DNA of 64,000 bases. It comes from a virus. The notes below the pieces were generated by a model. The model was not told the DNA's origin. It saw only the letters and a program-made list of their open reading frames with translations, and did not search any database. A program made the position numbers and the translations under genes. This document shows, one piece after another, positions 36,146 to 43,086 of this stretch. Every line of letters begins with the position of its first letter. Position 1 is the stretch's first letter. The stretch covers positions 1-64,000 of the IMG/VR virus record IMGVR_UViG_3300021168_000025; one strand, written 5' to 3'.

Positions 36146-36401
36146 GGTTCACTCTACTGGTCTGTGTCTGTCGATGGGATTGGTTCACTCGATTTCCGTG
36201 TTTCTATCCGCACGCGAGGCTCACTCAACTCTGTTGTTTCTGTCTTGACACTGGGTTCACTCATCGTGTGTGATTCTATTTTTCCCTGATGGGTTCACTC
36301 TGCCTTCACACTATCGACTCGTCATTTCTGAAGCGCACTCCTGGTGCGATGTTTCTGTGTCCGCAACTATGGTTCGTTCGGGGATCATGTGTCTAGCCGA
36401 T
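36146..36401. repeat. 36-bp tandem repeat array B
   Basis: About seven units; starts at 36146, 36182, 36218 and 36254 are exactly 36 bp apart, then 36292, about 36332 and 36371 with drift and decay. Between 36264 and 36154 on the minus strand they form a 36-codon reading frame starting M-S-E-P with three 12-residue repeats. There is no SD before that ATG. Confidence 0.85.
36154..36264 (-). CDS. Possible repeat peptide (three 12-aa repeats)
   Basis: 36 aa made of SEP-x-x-x-(T/I)-E/D-T-x-x-x repeats: SEPSVKTETTEL, SEPRVRIETRKS and SEPIPSTDTDQ. Encoded wholly within array B. The frame is open from ATG to TAG, but no SD is visible and other arrays interrupt the frame with stops, so this may be a by-product of 36-bp regulatory repeats. 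Confidence 0.3.
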   Translation of the reverse strand: MSEPSVKTETTELSEPRVRIETRKSSEPIPSTDTDQ

Positions 36402-36410
36402 CGCGTGACT

Positions 36411-36445
36411 AAAAGAAAACCCCGCCCGGATCAAACCGGGCGGGG
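36411..36445 (-). terminator. Intrinsic terminator
   Basis: Perfect 10-bp GC stem (36420-36429 with 36436-36445), then TTTTCTTTT on the minus strand, directly after the DUF7694-like gene. Confidence 0.9.
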
Positions 36446-36450
36446 CAGTG

Positions 36451-36957
36451 TTACTTCCTCTTGTGTTGCCGTGACTCAGGATCACACACGGGTAGCGGAC
36501 GTTGCCGCATCCCGTTAGGCACATTCTTCTCCTGTTCCGCCACATCTCGCTCGGACCAGCCGAAGGGGATGCGGTGTTCGTCGTCGGCGGTTAGGATACA
36601 CCAAATGTGGTACTTGTTGGTCTGATCCACTTTACGTGACTCAGCCGGGTAGATTTCCAGCCCCTCACACTCGGGACCGGCAAGCTGGTTCTTGATCGCC
36701 TGGAAGTCTCGCCAGTCACGAAAGATCACCCCACCGTCACGACGGCGGATGTTGATCTGCATACACGGACCAAGCTGCGGGTGATCAAAGGTGTGTGTCG
36801 CAATTTGGTACTTGTCGTTGACCCAGATGGTTTCCCGCGCGATCTCGTCATTGAGAATCTTGCGGGCTTCCTCGAAGCTGACCCCCATTGTACGCACGGT
36901 CGCCTCGATCAGCTTGTCGTCGGCTTTGAACTTGTCTGCCTTGATTAGTGGTGTCAC
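36451..36957 (-). CDS. DUF7694-like phage protein
   Basis: 168 aa, GTG start with TCTAGGAGGAG upstream. The central segment (INIRRRDGGVIFRDWRDFQAIKNQLAGPE, then EGLEIYPAESRKVDQTNKYHIWC) matches a conserved phage domain usually annotated DUF7694, from memory. Its C-terminus contains PFGWSERDV. Function unknown; it lies between repeat arrays B and C. Confidence 0.7.
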   Translation of the reverse strand: MTPLIKADKFKADDKLIEATVRTMGVSFEEARKILNDEIARETIWVNDKYQIATHTFDHPQLGPCMQINIRRRDGGVIFRDWRDFQAIKNQLAGPECEGLEIYPAESRKVDQTNKYHIWCILTADDEHRIPFGWSERDVAEQEKNVPNGMRQRPLPVCDPESRQHKRK

Positions 36958-36975
36958 TTTCTCCTCCTAGATGAA

Positions 36976-37170
36976 GGTACTCTAATCACATGATTCCATC
37001 GCTACGGATGGTTCACTCCGAACTTATGTTTCTGTCCTCACACGGGGTTCACTCTCTCTTGTTGTGTCTGTCTAGCTGATTGGTTCACTCTGTTCATGTG
37101 TGTCTGTCATACGGGATGGCTCGTTACCCTTGACGTGATTCGGTCGCGTGTTTTGACTCGTTCCGTCAGA
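36976..37170. repeat. 36-bp tandem repeat array C
   Basis: Units at 36976, 37010, 37046, 37082, 37118 and a decayed copy near 37155. Four consecutive starts are exactly 36 bp apart. It fills the gap between the DUF7694-like gene and the IS110-like gene. The minus-strand frame reads T-D-T...S-E-P repeatedly but is broken by stops. Confidence 0.85.
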
Positions 37171-37172
37171 AA

Positions 37173-37198
37173 CGCGCCACCGGTTTCCCGATGGCGCG
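37173..37198 (-). terminator. Hairpin after the IS110-like gene
   Basis: 11-bp stem with one G-T pair and a GAAA tetraloop on the minus strand; only three Ts follow (GTTTCTGAC), so termination may be weak. Confidence 0.6.
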
Positions 37199-37236
37199 CA
37201 TGCTTTCATCTTGTGATTCAGTTCCTACCTCTGGCT

Positions 37237-38370
37237 CTAAGCGGCCTTCCTGCGCGGAATCGGTGACGGGATGTAGTGCGCGTGACCGAGTTGCGCGATG
37301 GCGAACGGTGCCGGTGCGTCTTTGCCGTGATGCCGCCAGTACCACTCCTCATGCAAGTGACTGAGGAATATCTTGACGGTGAAGCGCCGCGCCATGGCGT
37401 CGATATGTGCCGGCGGCAGGATACCCGTGCTGTACGCTTTGTACGCATCGGTAGTCTTGCCTACGGTTTCCGCGCGCACCTTGGCAACCTCGCGGAACTC
37501 ACCCATCTCGTTGCGCGTGACCTCGCGCTCCTTGCGGCGGCGGTACAGTTGCCCATAGAAGCACTTCTCGTCGTTGCTGAACATCATGAATGAGTGACCA
37601 GCCTTCCAGCACAGGGTTTTGAACCCGGCGTTCCACGGGCGCTTCTCGCCCTTTGTCCACGGACGGTTACCGGAGAACGCGCGGAAGCTGCGGTCTACAC
37701 CGATGATCCGGGGGATGCTGTCGAGGATCGCCGGGTGCGCCGCATCGCTCTCGATCACTACCTGGAAGAACGCGTGCGAGTCACCGTCAGGGTAAAGGTA
37801 TGTGGCCTGATATGGCGGCTCCAGGTGTAGTGTCGGGATGACACCCTGCGGGATCGGGTTCCGGTAAGCGACACGGTAGACCGCACGCTTAAGCTCGGTA
37901 TTGGTCACCGGACCCGCGATACCGGCGTAACTCCAAATGTGACCGACTGTAGGTGCCCGCTCGATCTTGATGTGCGCGAGCAGCCCGGCCGAGATCACCG
38001 GGCCGATACCGTACACCTCGCGCATCCAGCCGCCCATCATGTGGGATTGGGTGTAGACATCGAGCGCGGCCTTGATCTGTCCCTCCATGGTGGAGTTCTG
38101 GGTCTTTAGCCATGTGATGATTTCGTGCGGCTCGTTGGACGCGTTGAGCGCCCGTTCCTGGCCGGCGGCGCGTTTGCGGTTTTCCTGCATGATGTAGTAA
38201 GCGTCAACTAGGAAACGCGCCTCGGTGTCACCGAGTGTCGCCGCGCCCTTACGCAGATCGCGGGTGAGCCGGGTGACCGGGTTTAGTTCCAGATCGAAGT
38301 CGGGTTCACCGCGCATGCATTCACCGCGCGGCCACGGGCAGCGGTGCTCCAGCAGTGTCGTGTCAGACAT
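37237..38370 (-). CDS. HhH protein related to the IS110/IS116 transposase C-terminal domain
   Basis: 377 aa. Residues about 118-152 (VYGIGPVISAGLLAHI, then TVGHIWSYAGIAGP) match the Transposase_20 (IS116/IS110) helix-hairpin-helix region. There is no IS110-type DEDD catalytic domain ahead of it: the first 110 residues are helical with a Cys/Pro-rich start. Related phage proteins without a transposase function are known from memory. It probably binds branched or structured DNA. SD GGAAGGAG. Confidence 0.65.
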   Translation of the reverse strand: MSDTTLLEHRCPWPRGECMRGEPDFDLELNPVTRLTRDLRKGAATLGDTEARFLVDAYYIMQENRKRAAGQERALNASNEPHEIITWLKTQNSTMEGQIKAALDVYTQSHMMGGWMREVYGIGPVISAGLLAHIKIERAPTVGHIWSYAGIAGPVTNTELKRAVYRVAYRNPIPQGVIPTLHLEPPYQATYLYPDGDSHAFFQVVIESDAAHPAILDSIPRIIGVDRSFRAFSGNRPWTKGEKRPWNAGFKTLCWKAGHSFMMFSNDEKCFYGQLYRRRKEREVTRNEMGEFREVAKVRAETVGKTTDAYKAYSTGILPPAHIDAMARRFTVKIFLSHLHEEWYWRHHGKDAPAPFAIAQLGHAHYIPSPIPRRKAA

Positions 38371-38614
38371 GGGTTACTCCTTCCGTTAGACTTGGAACTG
38401 TGGGAACGGGACCACAGTAGGAACATATTTTCAGCGATAAGCCCGTGCTTTGGGCGTAAGTTAAGGCAGCGGTGTAGGTAGCGTGCTCTGTGTATTTCCC
38501 TTGGTTGTGTTGATGCACGCCGCCGCGTTTTCTGAGTTGTCCGCAACTGCTTTTGTGGATTGAGACGTGCGGATTGTGTGTGTTTTCGTAGGTCGTGAAA
38601 GGCATCGAAGGCAT
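38363..38614 (-). CDS. Small Cys/His protein
   Basis: 83 aa, SD CTAGGAGGAG. Pattern NPHVSIHKSSC, then GGVHQHNQGKYTEH, then a helix, then KICSYC suggests a zinc site (two His/Cys clusters). A similar domain occurs in many phage and actinobacterial proteins, from memory. Function unknown. Confidence 0.7.
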   Translation of the reverse strand: MPSMPFTTYENTHNPHVSIHKSSCGQLRKRGGVHQHNQGKYTEHATYTAALTYAQSTGLSLKICSYCGPVPTVPSLTEGVTHV

Positions 38615-38666
38615 GGAAGCGTCTCCTCCTAGATAGGGGGTTTAAAGGAAGCCTTATCCTATTACC

Positions 38667-38700
38667 GAAAAAATCCCGGCAGGGCAAGCCCCACCGGGAT
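38667..38700 (-). terminator. Intrinsic terminator / leader hairpin
   Basis: Stem of 7 + 4 bp with a small internal loop, then TTTTTTC on the minus strand. Confidence 0.8.
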
Positions 38701-38706
38701 CGGGTT

Positions 38707-38883
38707 CTAATGCTGGAACTTTTGGATGAGCCGCTCGACCGGGGCAGTGGTCCGGTCGATCAGCGCGTGTCCCTGTGCCGGGTTGCGGCGTAGGGCTTCG
38801 AGTGAGTCAGCGGCGACCTTGCGTAACCATGACTGTAACGCTCGTAAGATCACCGCACGCTCTTCTGGTGTCAATTCCTCCAA
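38707..38883 (-). CDS. Small helical protein
   Basis: 58 aa. No ATG lies at a useful place; TTG at 38883 follows AAGGGAGG with proper spacing. Helical throughout, basic and Arg/Ala/Leu-rich. Not recognised. Confidence 0.55.
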   Translation of the reverse strand: MEELTPEERAVILRALQSWLRKVAADSLEALRRNPAQGHALIDRTTAPVERLIQKFQH

Positions 38884-38903
38884 TCTATCCTCCCTTGTGA
38901 AGC

Positions 38904-39056
38904 TCAGTAGTGGTAGACGACGGTGTGGTGACTGGCACACGATCCGATGATCAGTAACAGGATGAGTACCAGTAGACACCCACCGAAGTTACGGGACATG
39001 CCCATGATGACGTGGGCGATAAGCACGCCCACGACCACCAGCAGGATGATGTGCAT
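38904..39056 (-). CDS. Small membrane protein / possible lipoprotein
   Basis: 50 aa. ATG at 39056 overlaps the upstream stop (TGATG), giving a first hydrophobic helix (2-19) and a second (about 27-41) that ends in a lipobox-like I-G-S-C. An in-frame ATG at 38999 would give a 31-aa product with a classic lipoprotein signal (MSRNFGGCLLVLILLLIIGS then C). Dual starts are possible. Candidate surface-exclusion or spanin-like lipoprotein, unproven. Confidence 0.5.
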   Translation of the reverse strand: MHIILLVVVGVLIAHVIMGMSRNFGGCLLVLILLLIIGSCASHHTVVYHY

Positions 39057-39532
39057 CACGTACCTTTCTGCGGTTGGATGAGTCCCTCGATCATCTTCCC
39101 TCCGCTGTTCTCCAGCCGCGTCATGGGTTCCAGAGCGATCAGCCGGTTTCGCATACCGGGTGATAGATCGCGGACCATGTGCAACAGGATTGACGCGTTG
39201 CCGGTAGTGTTGCCCGCCGTGATGTGCACCACCTCGATACGGTCAGGGCTTTGGCTTGGTTGCACCTCGGGCGCGTCCTTGTCGAGATGGAGTGACCACC
39301 CTTCGCTGACAAAGACGAAGGCGCGACAGGTGATCTCCTGCGCCATGTTCTTGACCATCGCGAATTGCAGTGATTTTTGCAGATCGTTCTCCCACGCACA
39401 CTGCATGATGTGGTGGGAATCGTCGGCACCGATCAGGTGATACGTCGCTATCAGTTCCTTGTGCCGGCGTTCTAGTAGTACCTTGCGGGCGAACTCCTCG
39501 CCCATTTCGAGCAGTGTCTCAAGTTCGGTCAT
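39056..39532 (-). CDS. Hypothetical protein
   Basis: 158 aa with TCTAGGAGGAACC SD. Globular alpha/beta; segments SEGWSLHLDKDAPEV and DRIEVVHITAGN recall a conserved phage family of unknown function. Preceded by a terminator hairpin. Confidence 0.68.
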   Translation of the reverse strand: MTELETLLEMGEEFARKVLLERRHKELIATYHLIGADDSHHIMQCAWENDLQKSLQFAMVKNMAQEITCRAFVFVSEGWSLHLDKDAPEVQPSQSPDRIEVVHITAGNTTGNASILLHMVRDLSPGMRNRLIALEPMTRLENSGGKMIEGLIQPQKGT

Positions 39533-39555
39533 TGGTTCCTCCTAGATTTTGGTCA

Positions 39556-39587
39556 CAAAAAACCCCCGGCACCGAAGCGCCGGGGGG
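39556..39587 (-). terminator. Intrinsic terminator / leader hairpin
   Basis: 8-bp CCCCCGGC stem, GAAG-type loop, TTTTTTG tail on the minus strand. Confidence 0.85.
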
Positions 39588-39607
39588 ATACTATCACGCC
39601 GCCGTGA

Positions 39608-39991
39608 TCACGCCGACTCTGCTTCTGTCGGCAATTGCTCGATGGCGTCAATGTGCTCGAAGTCGGGCGCGTCGGGTAGTTCGGGTGTCTCGACCTCATC
39701 GAGATCGAGTCCCTCCCATTCATCGATCCAGGCTTCGTAGGCCTGCCCGGCGTCGCCCTCCTGCCACTTGTCGGAACGCTCCTCCTGGTAGTCTCGCATA
39801 TCTTGCACGATGCCGTCGCGCCATTCGGTGACAGCGGCAAGGGAAGCGTTGTACGCATCGATGGCGGTGGCGAGTTCGTTGTGTGCCAGTTCGAACTTCT
39901 CCCAGGCGTCATCGATCTCCCCCTTCTTGGTGGCGAGATCGGTAATATGGGCATTAAGTTCGCCCTGTTGTGTCTTATTGAACTTCTTCAC
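39608..39991 (-). CDS. Acidic coiled-coil protein
   Basis: 127 aa, GTG start with CTAGGAGGATC upstream. A basic first ten residues are followed by a long helix (about 10-75) and an acidic Glu/Asp/Pro-rich tail. Possibly a DNA-mimic or host-protein binder; no direct evidence. Confidence 0.65.
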   Translation of the reverse strand: MKKFNKTQQGELNAHITDLATKKGEIDDAWEKFELAHNELATAIDAYNASLAAVTEWRDGIVQDMRDYQEERSDKWQEGDAGQAYEAWIDEWEGLDLDEVETPELPDAPDFEHIDAIEQLPTEAESA

Positions 39992-40036
39992 TGTGATCCT
40001 CCTAGAGGTTTGGTGGTTAGTGACGGGATGTCACAC

Positions 40037-40070
40037 AAAAAGAAAACCCGGTCACCGAAGTGACCGGGTT
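40037..40070 (-). terminator. Intrinsic terminator / leader hairpin
   Basis: 11-bp AACCCGGTCAC stem with CGAA loop, TTCTTTTTGTG tail on the minus strand. Confidence 0.88.
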
Positions 40071-40098
40071 ACTTTCTACCACACCGCGATAGGTGGGG

Positions 40099-40329
40099 CT
40101 AGTGGGTTTGTGTCTCATCGCGGAACTTAGCCACAACCTTTTGTGCGGTCGCGCCGTAGCGCGTCAGCTTGCGTTCAGCCAATCTGCCTTTTGATGACAG
40201 GTAACGCACAAAGACATGCGGCCGATCACTCCACGCTTTGTGAATCCGGTATTCTCCGGTGCGTAGTTTGACAATTCCATCGCCGGGCCGATCTTCGGGC
40301 GGCGGTGGCCATACCATGACGCTGGTCAT
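40099..40329 (-). CDS. Small basic protein
   Basis: 76 aa, SD TAGGAGAT. A beta strand region (EYRIHKAWSDRPHVFVRYLSS) with high basic content. ATGA overlap with the upstream gene. Unknown. Confidence 0.65.
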   Translation of the reverse strand: MTSVMVWPPPPEDRPGDGIVKLRTGEYRIHKAWSDRPHVFVRYLSSKGRLAERKLTRYGATAQKVVAKFRDETQTH

Positions 40330-40535
40330 TGGATATCTCCTAGCAGTTCTTCGGGTCGTTTGATCACCTCGGTGGTGATGTCAAACCGGGACAGCCGCAC
40401 CCGGTTCATCGCCGGGTAGACCTTCCAGGCTAGCGCGAGGTAGTGCCTCGCTTCCTCCTCGGTGTCAAAGGTACGCTCGCTGGCGGGGATATTGCTATCG
40501 GTTAGCCGCCACCTTGTTAGTGTCTTTTGTGTCAT
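40326..40535 (-). CDS. Small hypothetical protein
   Basis: 69 aa, SD AAGGAGAAC. Contains FDTEEEARHYLALAWKVYP, a helix-strand pattern seen in small phage proteins. Unknown. Confidence 0.65.
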   Translation of the reverse strand: MTQKTLTRWRLTDSNIPASERTFDTEEEARHYLALAWKVYPAMNRVRLSRFDITTEVIKRPEELLGDIQ

Positions 40536-40810
40536 TTGTTCTCCTTGATGCAGCGTCCGAATTTGCAAGTGTTAGGGGTTGTGCAGTTACCGCAGTAGAT
40601 CGCACGATTGAACTCCGTTGTTGCGGGGATTTCCTGAAGCCGCTTCCTAATGAGTTCCGCGTGTACTGTGCGTTCGTGCTGTTGCACACCCTGCGCCGTC
40701 TTAAAGACTTTGGCGCAGAACCCGCACACAACGACACCGGCACCCGCGACACTCGGGGGTGCGGTGCCGCGCCGCGTGCGGCGGTGCCAGTCACCACGTT
40801 CAGACTTCAT
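40532..40810 (-). CDS. C2H2 zinc-finger-like protein
   Basis: 92 aa. CGFC (about 28-31) followed 12 residues later by H-x4-H (QQHERTVH) is a classic C2H2 finger. A second C-terminal Cys cluster (CGNCTTPNTC...C) suggests another metal site. Basic N-terminus. Probably DNA- or RNA-binding. Confidence 0.72.
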   Translation of the reverse strand: MKSERGDWHRRTRRGTAPPSVAGAGVVVCGFCAKVFKTAQGVQQHERTVHAELIRKRLQEIPATTEFNRAIYCGNCTTPNTCKFGRCIKENK

Positions 40811-41015
40811 CGTCCTCATCCTCGGGGAATAATCGATCGAACTCCTCCTCGGTGGCACCGCTGAGCAGGAACTCCCGCTGTCCCGGTGTCAGGTTTGGGA
40901 ACACATCCTGGATCAATGCGCCGGTATTCTGCCAGCGGTCGATCTGCGCTTGAGTCACCGGAAGCTCCAACTCGGTTTCCACCCCGGTGAAGATGGATTT
41001 GCGTTTGACTAGCAT
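40800..41015 (-). CDS. Conserved small phage protein
   Basis: 71 aa, SD CCTAGGAGGAG. The pattern ITG-like strand, LELPVTQAQIDRWQNTGALIQDVFPNLTPGQREFLLSG is very common in phage early regions (from memory, no assigned function). Acidic C-terminus; overlaps next gene by 11 nt. Confidence 0.75.
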   Translation of the reverse strand: MLVKRKSIFTGVETELELPVTQAQIDRWQNTGALIQDVFPNLTPGQREFLLSGATEEEFDRLFPEDEDDEV

Positions 41016-41040
41016 GTTACTCCTCCTAGGTTAGGTTACA

Positions 41041-41072
41041 CAAAAGAAAACCCCCGGCACGAATGCCGGGGG
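41041..41072 (-). terminator. Intrinsic terminator / leader hairpin
   Basis: CCCCCGGCA stem, 3-5 nt loop, TTTTCTTTTGTGTAAC on the minus strand. Confidence 0.88.
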
Positions 41073-41086
41073 TCAAGTGTAACATC

Positions 41087-41425
41087 CTACGCGTACGCTC
41101 CGGTAGCGGTGTCGTCGTGCGGCTTGATTGATCGACGCACGATGACGCGTTGCACCTTACCGCGTGACTGCGGTCCAACCAGATAGTATCCGTTGTCGGT
41201 CAGTTCCTTTTTTATGGCAGCTTCCTGATCGACTGTTGCCCCGTTCTTTTTGGCCCAAGCACAAGCTGCACCGCGTGTGGCGCGGATGCCGTCCTTGTCG
41301 GTACGATCTTTTGGCATCGGGAAGTATTCCGTCTGCCCGTTGTCGTTAAAACGGACAACGAGAAAGCCGCCTTCGATCCGCACACTCATTCGTCTGGTGG
41401 ATTTATGATGAAAGTAGGCACCCAT
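41087..41425 (-). CDS. Hypothetical protein
   Basis: 112 aa, SD AAAGGA 9 nt upstream. Strand-rich N-terminus (MSVRIEGGFLVVRFND) with helical middle. Basic C-terminus (KVQRVIVRRSIK). Unknown. Confidence 0.68.
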   Translation of the reverse strand: MGAYFHHKSTRRMSVRIEGGFLVVRFNDNGQTEYFPMPKDRTDKDGIRATRGAACAWAKKNGATVDQEAAIKKELTDNGYYLVGPQSRGKVQRVIVRRSIKPHDDTATGAYA

Positions 41426-41460
41426 AACACACAGTCCTTTTTGTAGTGGTTAGTGACACC

Positions 41461-41494
41461 AAAAGAAACCCCCGGCACCTGGATGCCGGGGGTT
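41461..41494 (-). terminator. Intrinsic terminator / leader hairpin
   Basis: AACCCCCGGCA stem, 6-nt loop, TTTCTTTTGGTG tail on the minus strand. Confidence 0.88.
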
Positions 41495-41498
41495 TAGG

Positions 41499-41702
41499 TC
41501 AGCGCCCCGCGAGTGCGCGAGCCTGAGTCAACCGCGCGAGCGCGAGATGGCGGTGTGCCATTTCGAGATGCGAGATCGCGATCAGGTATTGCTGCGTCGC
41601 GACCGGATCGGCACCGTCAGTCTCGGTACCAAACAGGAAGTTTTGGTACAGATCATGCACGCGCTTCTCGTAGTCTTGGAGCGTGCTGTGTGTGAACTCC
41701 AC
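41499..41702 (-). CDS. Small helical protein
   Basis: 67 aa. GTG at 41702 follows AAGGAGGT at good spacing, which lies in the end of the upstream gene; another GTG at 41711 is too close to the SD. All helical, with a TQQYLIAISHLEMAHRHLALA helix. Unknown. Confidence 0.65.
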   Translation of the reverse strand: MEFTHSTLQDYEKRVHDLYQNFLFGTETDGADPVATQQYLIAISHLEMAHRHLALARLTQARALAGR

Positions 41703-41707
41703 TAAAA

Positions 41708-42502
41708 TCACCTCCTTCCGATACGGTTGGGGTTGATGTTACCGCCGACTTGCTGGTCTAGGCCGATCCGGTCACCGGCTTTCCAGCCGGCCACCGCGCC
41801 ACCCTGGTGCTCGATGTTGGCGAGGCTGGTAGCCTTGGGATCGGGCAGGATGCCCTGCTGCCGCAGGTAGTCCCGTGCCGCGTCCTGCGCCTGCTCGTAG
41901 AGCGAGCGAACCGCCGGCAGGTTGGTGCCGGGGATGCCGCTTTCCTGCGCCTCTAGAAGCTTCTGGTGCAGGCGGTAGCGCACCCTAGCGGTGCAGGCGT
42001 TCATAAACGACACCCGGAACGCCGGCCGCTCTTTGGTCGGCCATTTCCGCACCTCCTCGCGGCATAGGGTCTGCATCGCGCGAGCGATGTACTGACCCAT
42101 CGCCTTGGCCACCGTCACGTCAACCGGCTTGCCGATAAAGTTGTGTCGCAGGTAGGCTGTCCGGTGGTTACCGGCGATCAGCGGGAACAGCCCGTCGTTC
42201 AGCCCGTGTTTTTCGATCCAGTCGGCCGGGAACGTTTCGTAGTAGTAGCCACAGAGGTACAGTTGTGCCACCCCGTTCAACAGTGACTTGATCCATTCGG
42301 ACGAATCCGTCAGGAAGTCAGTGTCACGGATGATGGTGTCGCCGGCCTTGGCCACGTCCGACATCGACAGGTGGTACTTGACCAGAAGTTCCTGTACCTT
42401 ACCGGAACAGGCGTCGATCTCGGCCTCGGTGCGGCCGGCGGTTTCGAGCAGAGCCTTGATCCGGCGGATCGCCGACTCACGCTCCTTTCTTTCGTCACTC
42501 AT
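41708..42502 (-). CDS. DUF2786-domain protein
   Basis: 264 aa. N-terminal residues 8-50 match DUF2786 (AIRRIKALLETAGRTEAEIDACSGKVQELLVKYHL split by turns). The central part (VAQLYLCGYYYET, IGKPVDVTVAKAMGQYIARAM) matches the DUF7168-type partner domain. Widespread in bacteria and phages, function unknown. ATGA overlap with the upstream micro-membrane gene. Confidence 0.78.
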   Translation of the reverse strand: MSDERKERESAIRRIKALLETAGRTEAEIDACSGKVQELLVKYHLSMSDVAKAGDTIIRDTDFLTDSSEWIKSLLNGVAQLYLCGYYYETFPADWIEKHGLNDGLFPLIAGNHRTAYLRHNFIGKPVDVTVAKAMGQYIARAMQTLCREEVRKWPTKERPAFRVSFMNACTARVRYRLHQKLLEAQESGIPGTNLPAVRSLYEQAQDAARDYLRQQGILPDPKATSLANIEHQGGAVAGWKAGDRIGLDQQVGGNINPNRIGRR

Positions 42503-42597
42503 TGTCCACCTCCTAGAAGCTGGGCGATAATGACACCTATTGCTACGGGGAACTGGGCGAGGATGATTAGCCCCACCGCTATTTTGACGTATTTCAT
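42499..42597 (-). CDS. Tiny membrane peptide
   Basis: 32 aa; one hydrophobic helix with two N-terminal Lys. SD TCTAGGAGGAC directly after a terminator hairpin; ATGA overlap with the DUF2786 gene. Too short for standard gene callers, but its leader is the same as for the larger genes. Confidence 0.62.
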   Translation of the reverse strand: MKYVKIAVGLIILAQFPVAIGVIIAQLLGGGQ

Positions 42598-42623
42598 CGT
42601 GTCCTCCTAGATGAGAGCTACAC

Positions 42624-42658
42624 CAAAAGAAAACCCCGCCGTGTTACCGGCGGGGTTT
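42624..42658 (-). terminator. Intrinsic terminator / leader hairpin
   Basis: AACCCCGCCG stem, TTTTCTTTTGGTGTAGC tail on the minus strand. Confidence 0.88.
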
Positions 42659-42662
42659 TGGG

Positions 42663-43010
42663 TTAGGGTCTAGTGACCGGTTGCCAATCGTCGTTGGGGT
42701 CGCGCTTCTTGGGCGGCAGCAAGGCATCGAGCCATGGGCGCGGTTCCATCTTGCGCTTTGCCGGTACAGCCTGGGTGATGGTGGCGACTACCTGCGGTGT
42801 TGAACCGTTAGTGACGGCGGTGATCACCATTGGCGGCTGGTTCTTGTGCTTGTTTCCACAAGCCATGAAGAAGCAGATAATCCAGCCGATGATCGTCCAC
42901 CCGAGTAACAGGTTCAGGAACAGTATCTGTCCCCATCGGGCGTGACCGCGACACGCGGCGATGACGGTAGGCGTGAAGTACAAGATCAGGAAAACGGCAG
43001 CTAGTAACAT
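42663..43010 (-). CDS. Superinfection immunity (Imm-like) membrane protein
   Basis: 115 aa. Two transmembrane helices (about 2-20 and 27-50) with the characteristic PTVIAACRGH loop and LNLLLGWTIIGWI second helix of the superinfection immunity family (T4 Imm type, Pfam PF14373). Such proteins sit in the inner membrane and block DNA entry of related phages. The C-terminal 65 residues are cytoplasmic, Pro/Lys-rich and specific to this protein. SD CTAGGAGGAAC. Confidence 0.82.
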   Translation of the reverse strand: MLLAAVFLILYFTPTVIAACRGHARWGQILFLNLLLGWTIIGWIICFFMACGNKHKNQPPMVITAVTNGSTPQVVATITQAVPAKRKMEPRPWLDALLPPKKRDPNDDWQPVTRP

Positions 43011-43039
43011 TGGAAGTTCCTCCTAGATGCGAGTTACAC

Positions 43040-43072
43040 AAAAGAAAACCCCCGGCACCGAATGCCGGGGGT
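43040..43072 (-). terminator. Intrinsic terminator / leader hairpin
   Basis: CCCCCGGCA stem, TTTTCTTTTGTGTAAC on the minus strand. Confidence 0.88.
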
Positions 43073-43086
43073 TGTTTAGTGACGGG

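Noticed and set aside
36146-37170. CRISPR array, because of the 36-bp period
   Set aside because: In CRISPR the repeat is long and identical and spacers are 30 bp or more. Here only 9- and 11-bp blocks are conserved with 7- and 9-bp variable parts, and no cas gene is near.
37237-38370. Active IS110 insertion sequence
   Set aside because: No DEDD domain, no terminal features, typical phage SD and operon position; only the C-terminal HhH-like domain is shared.
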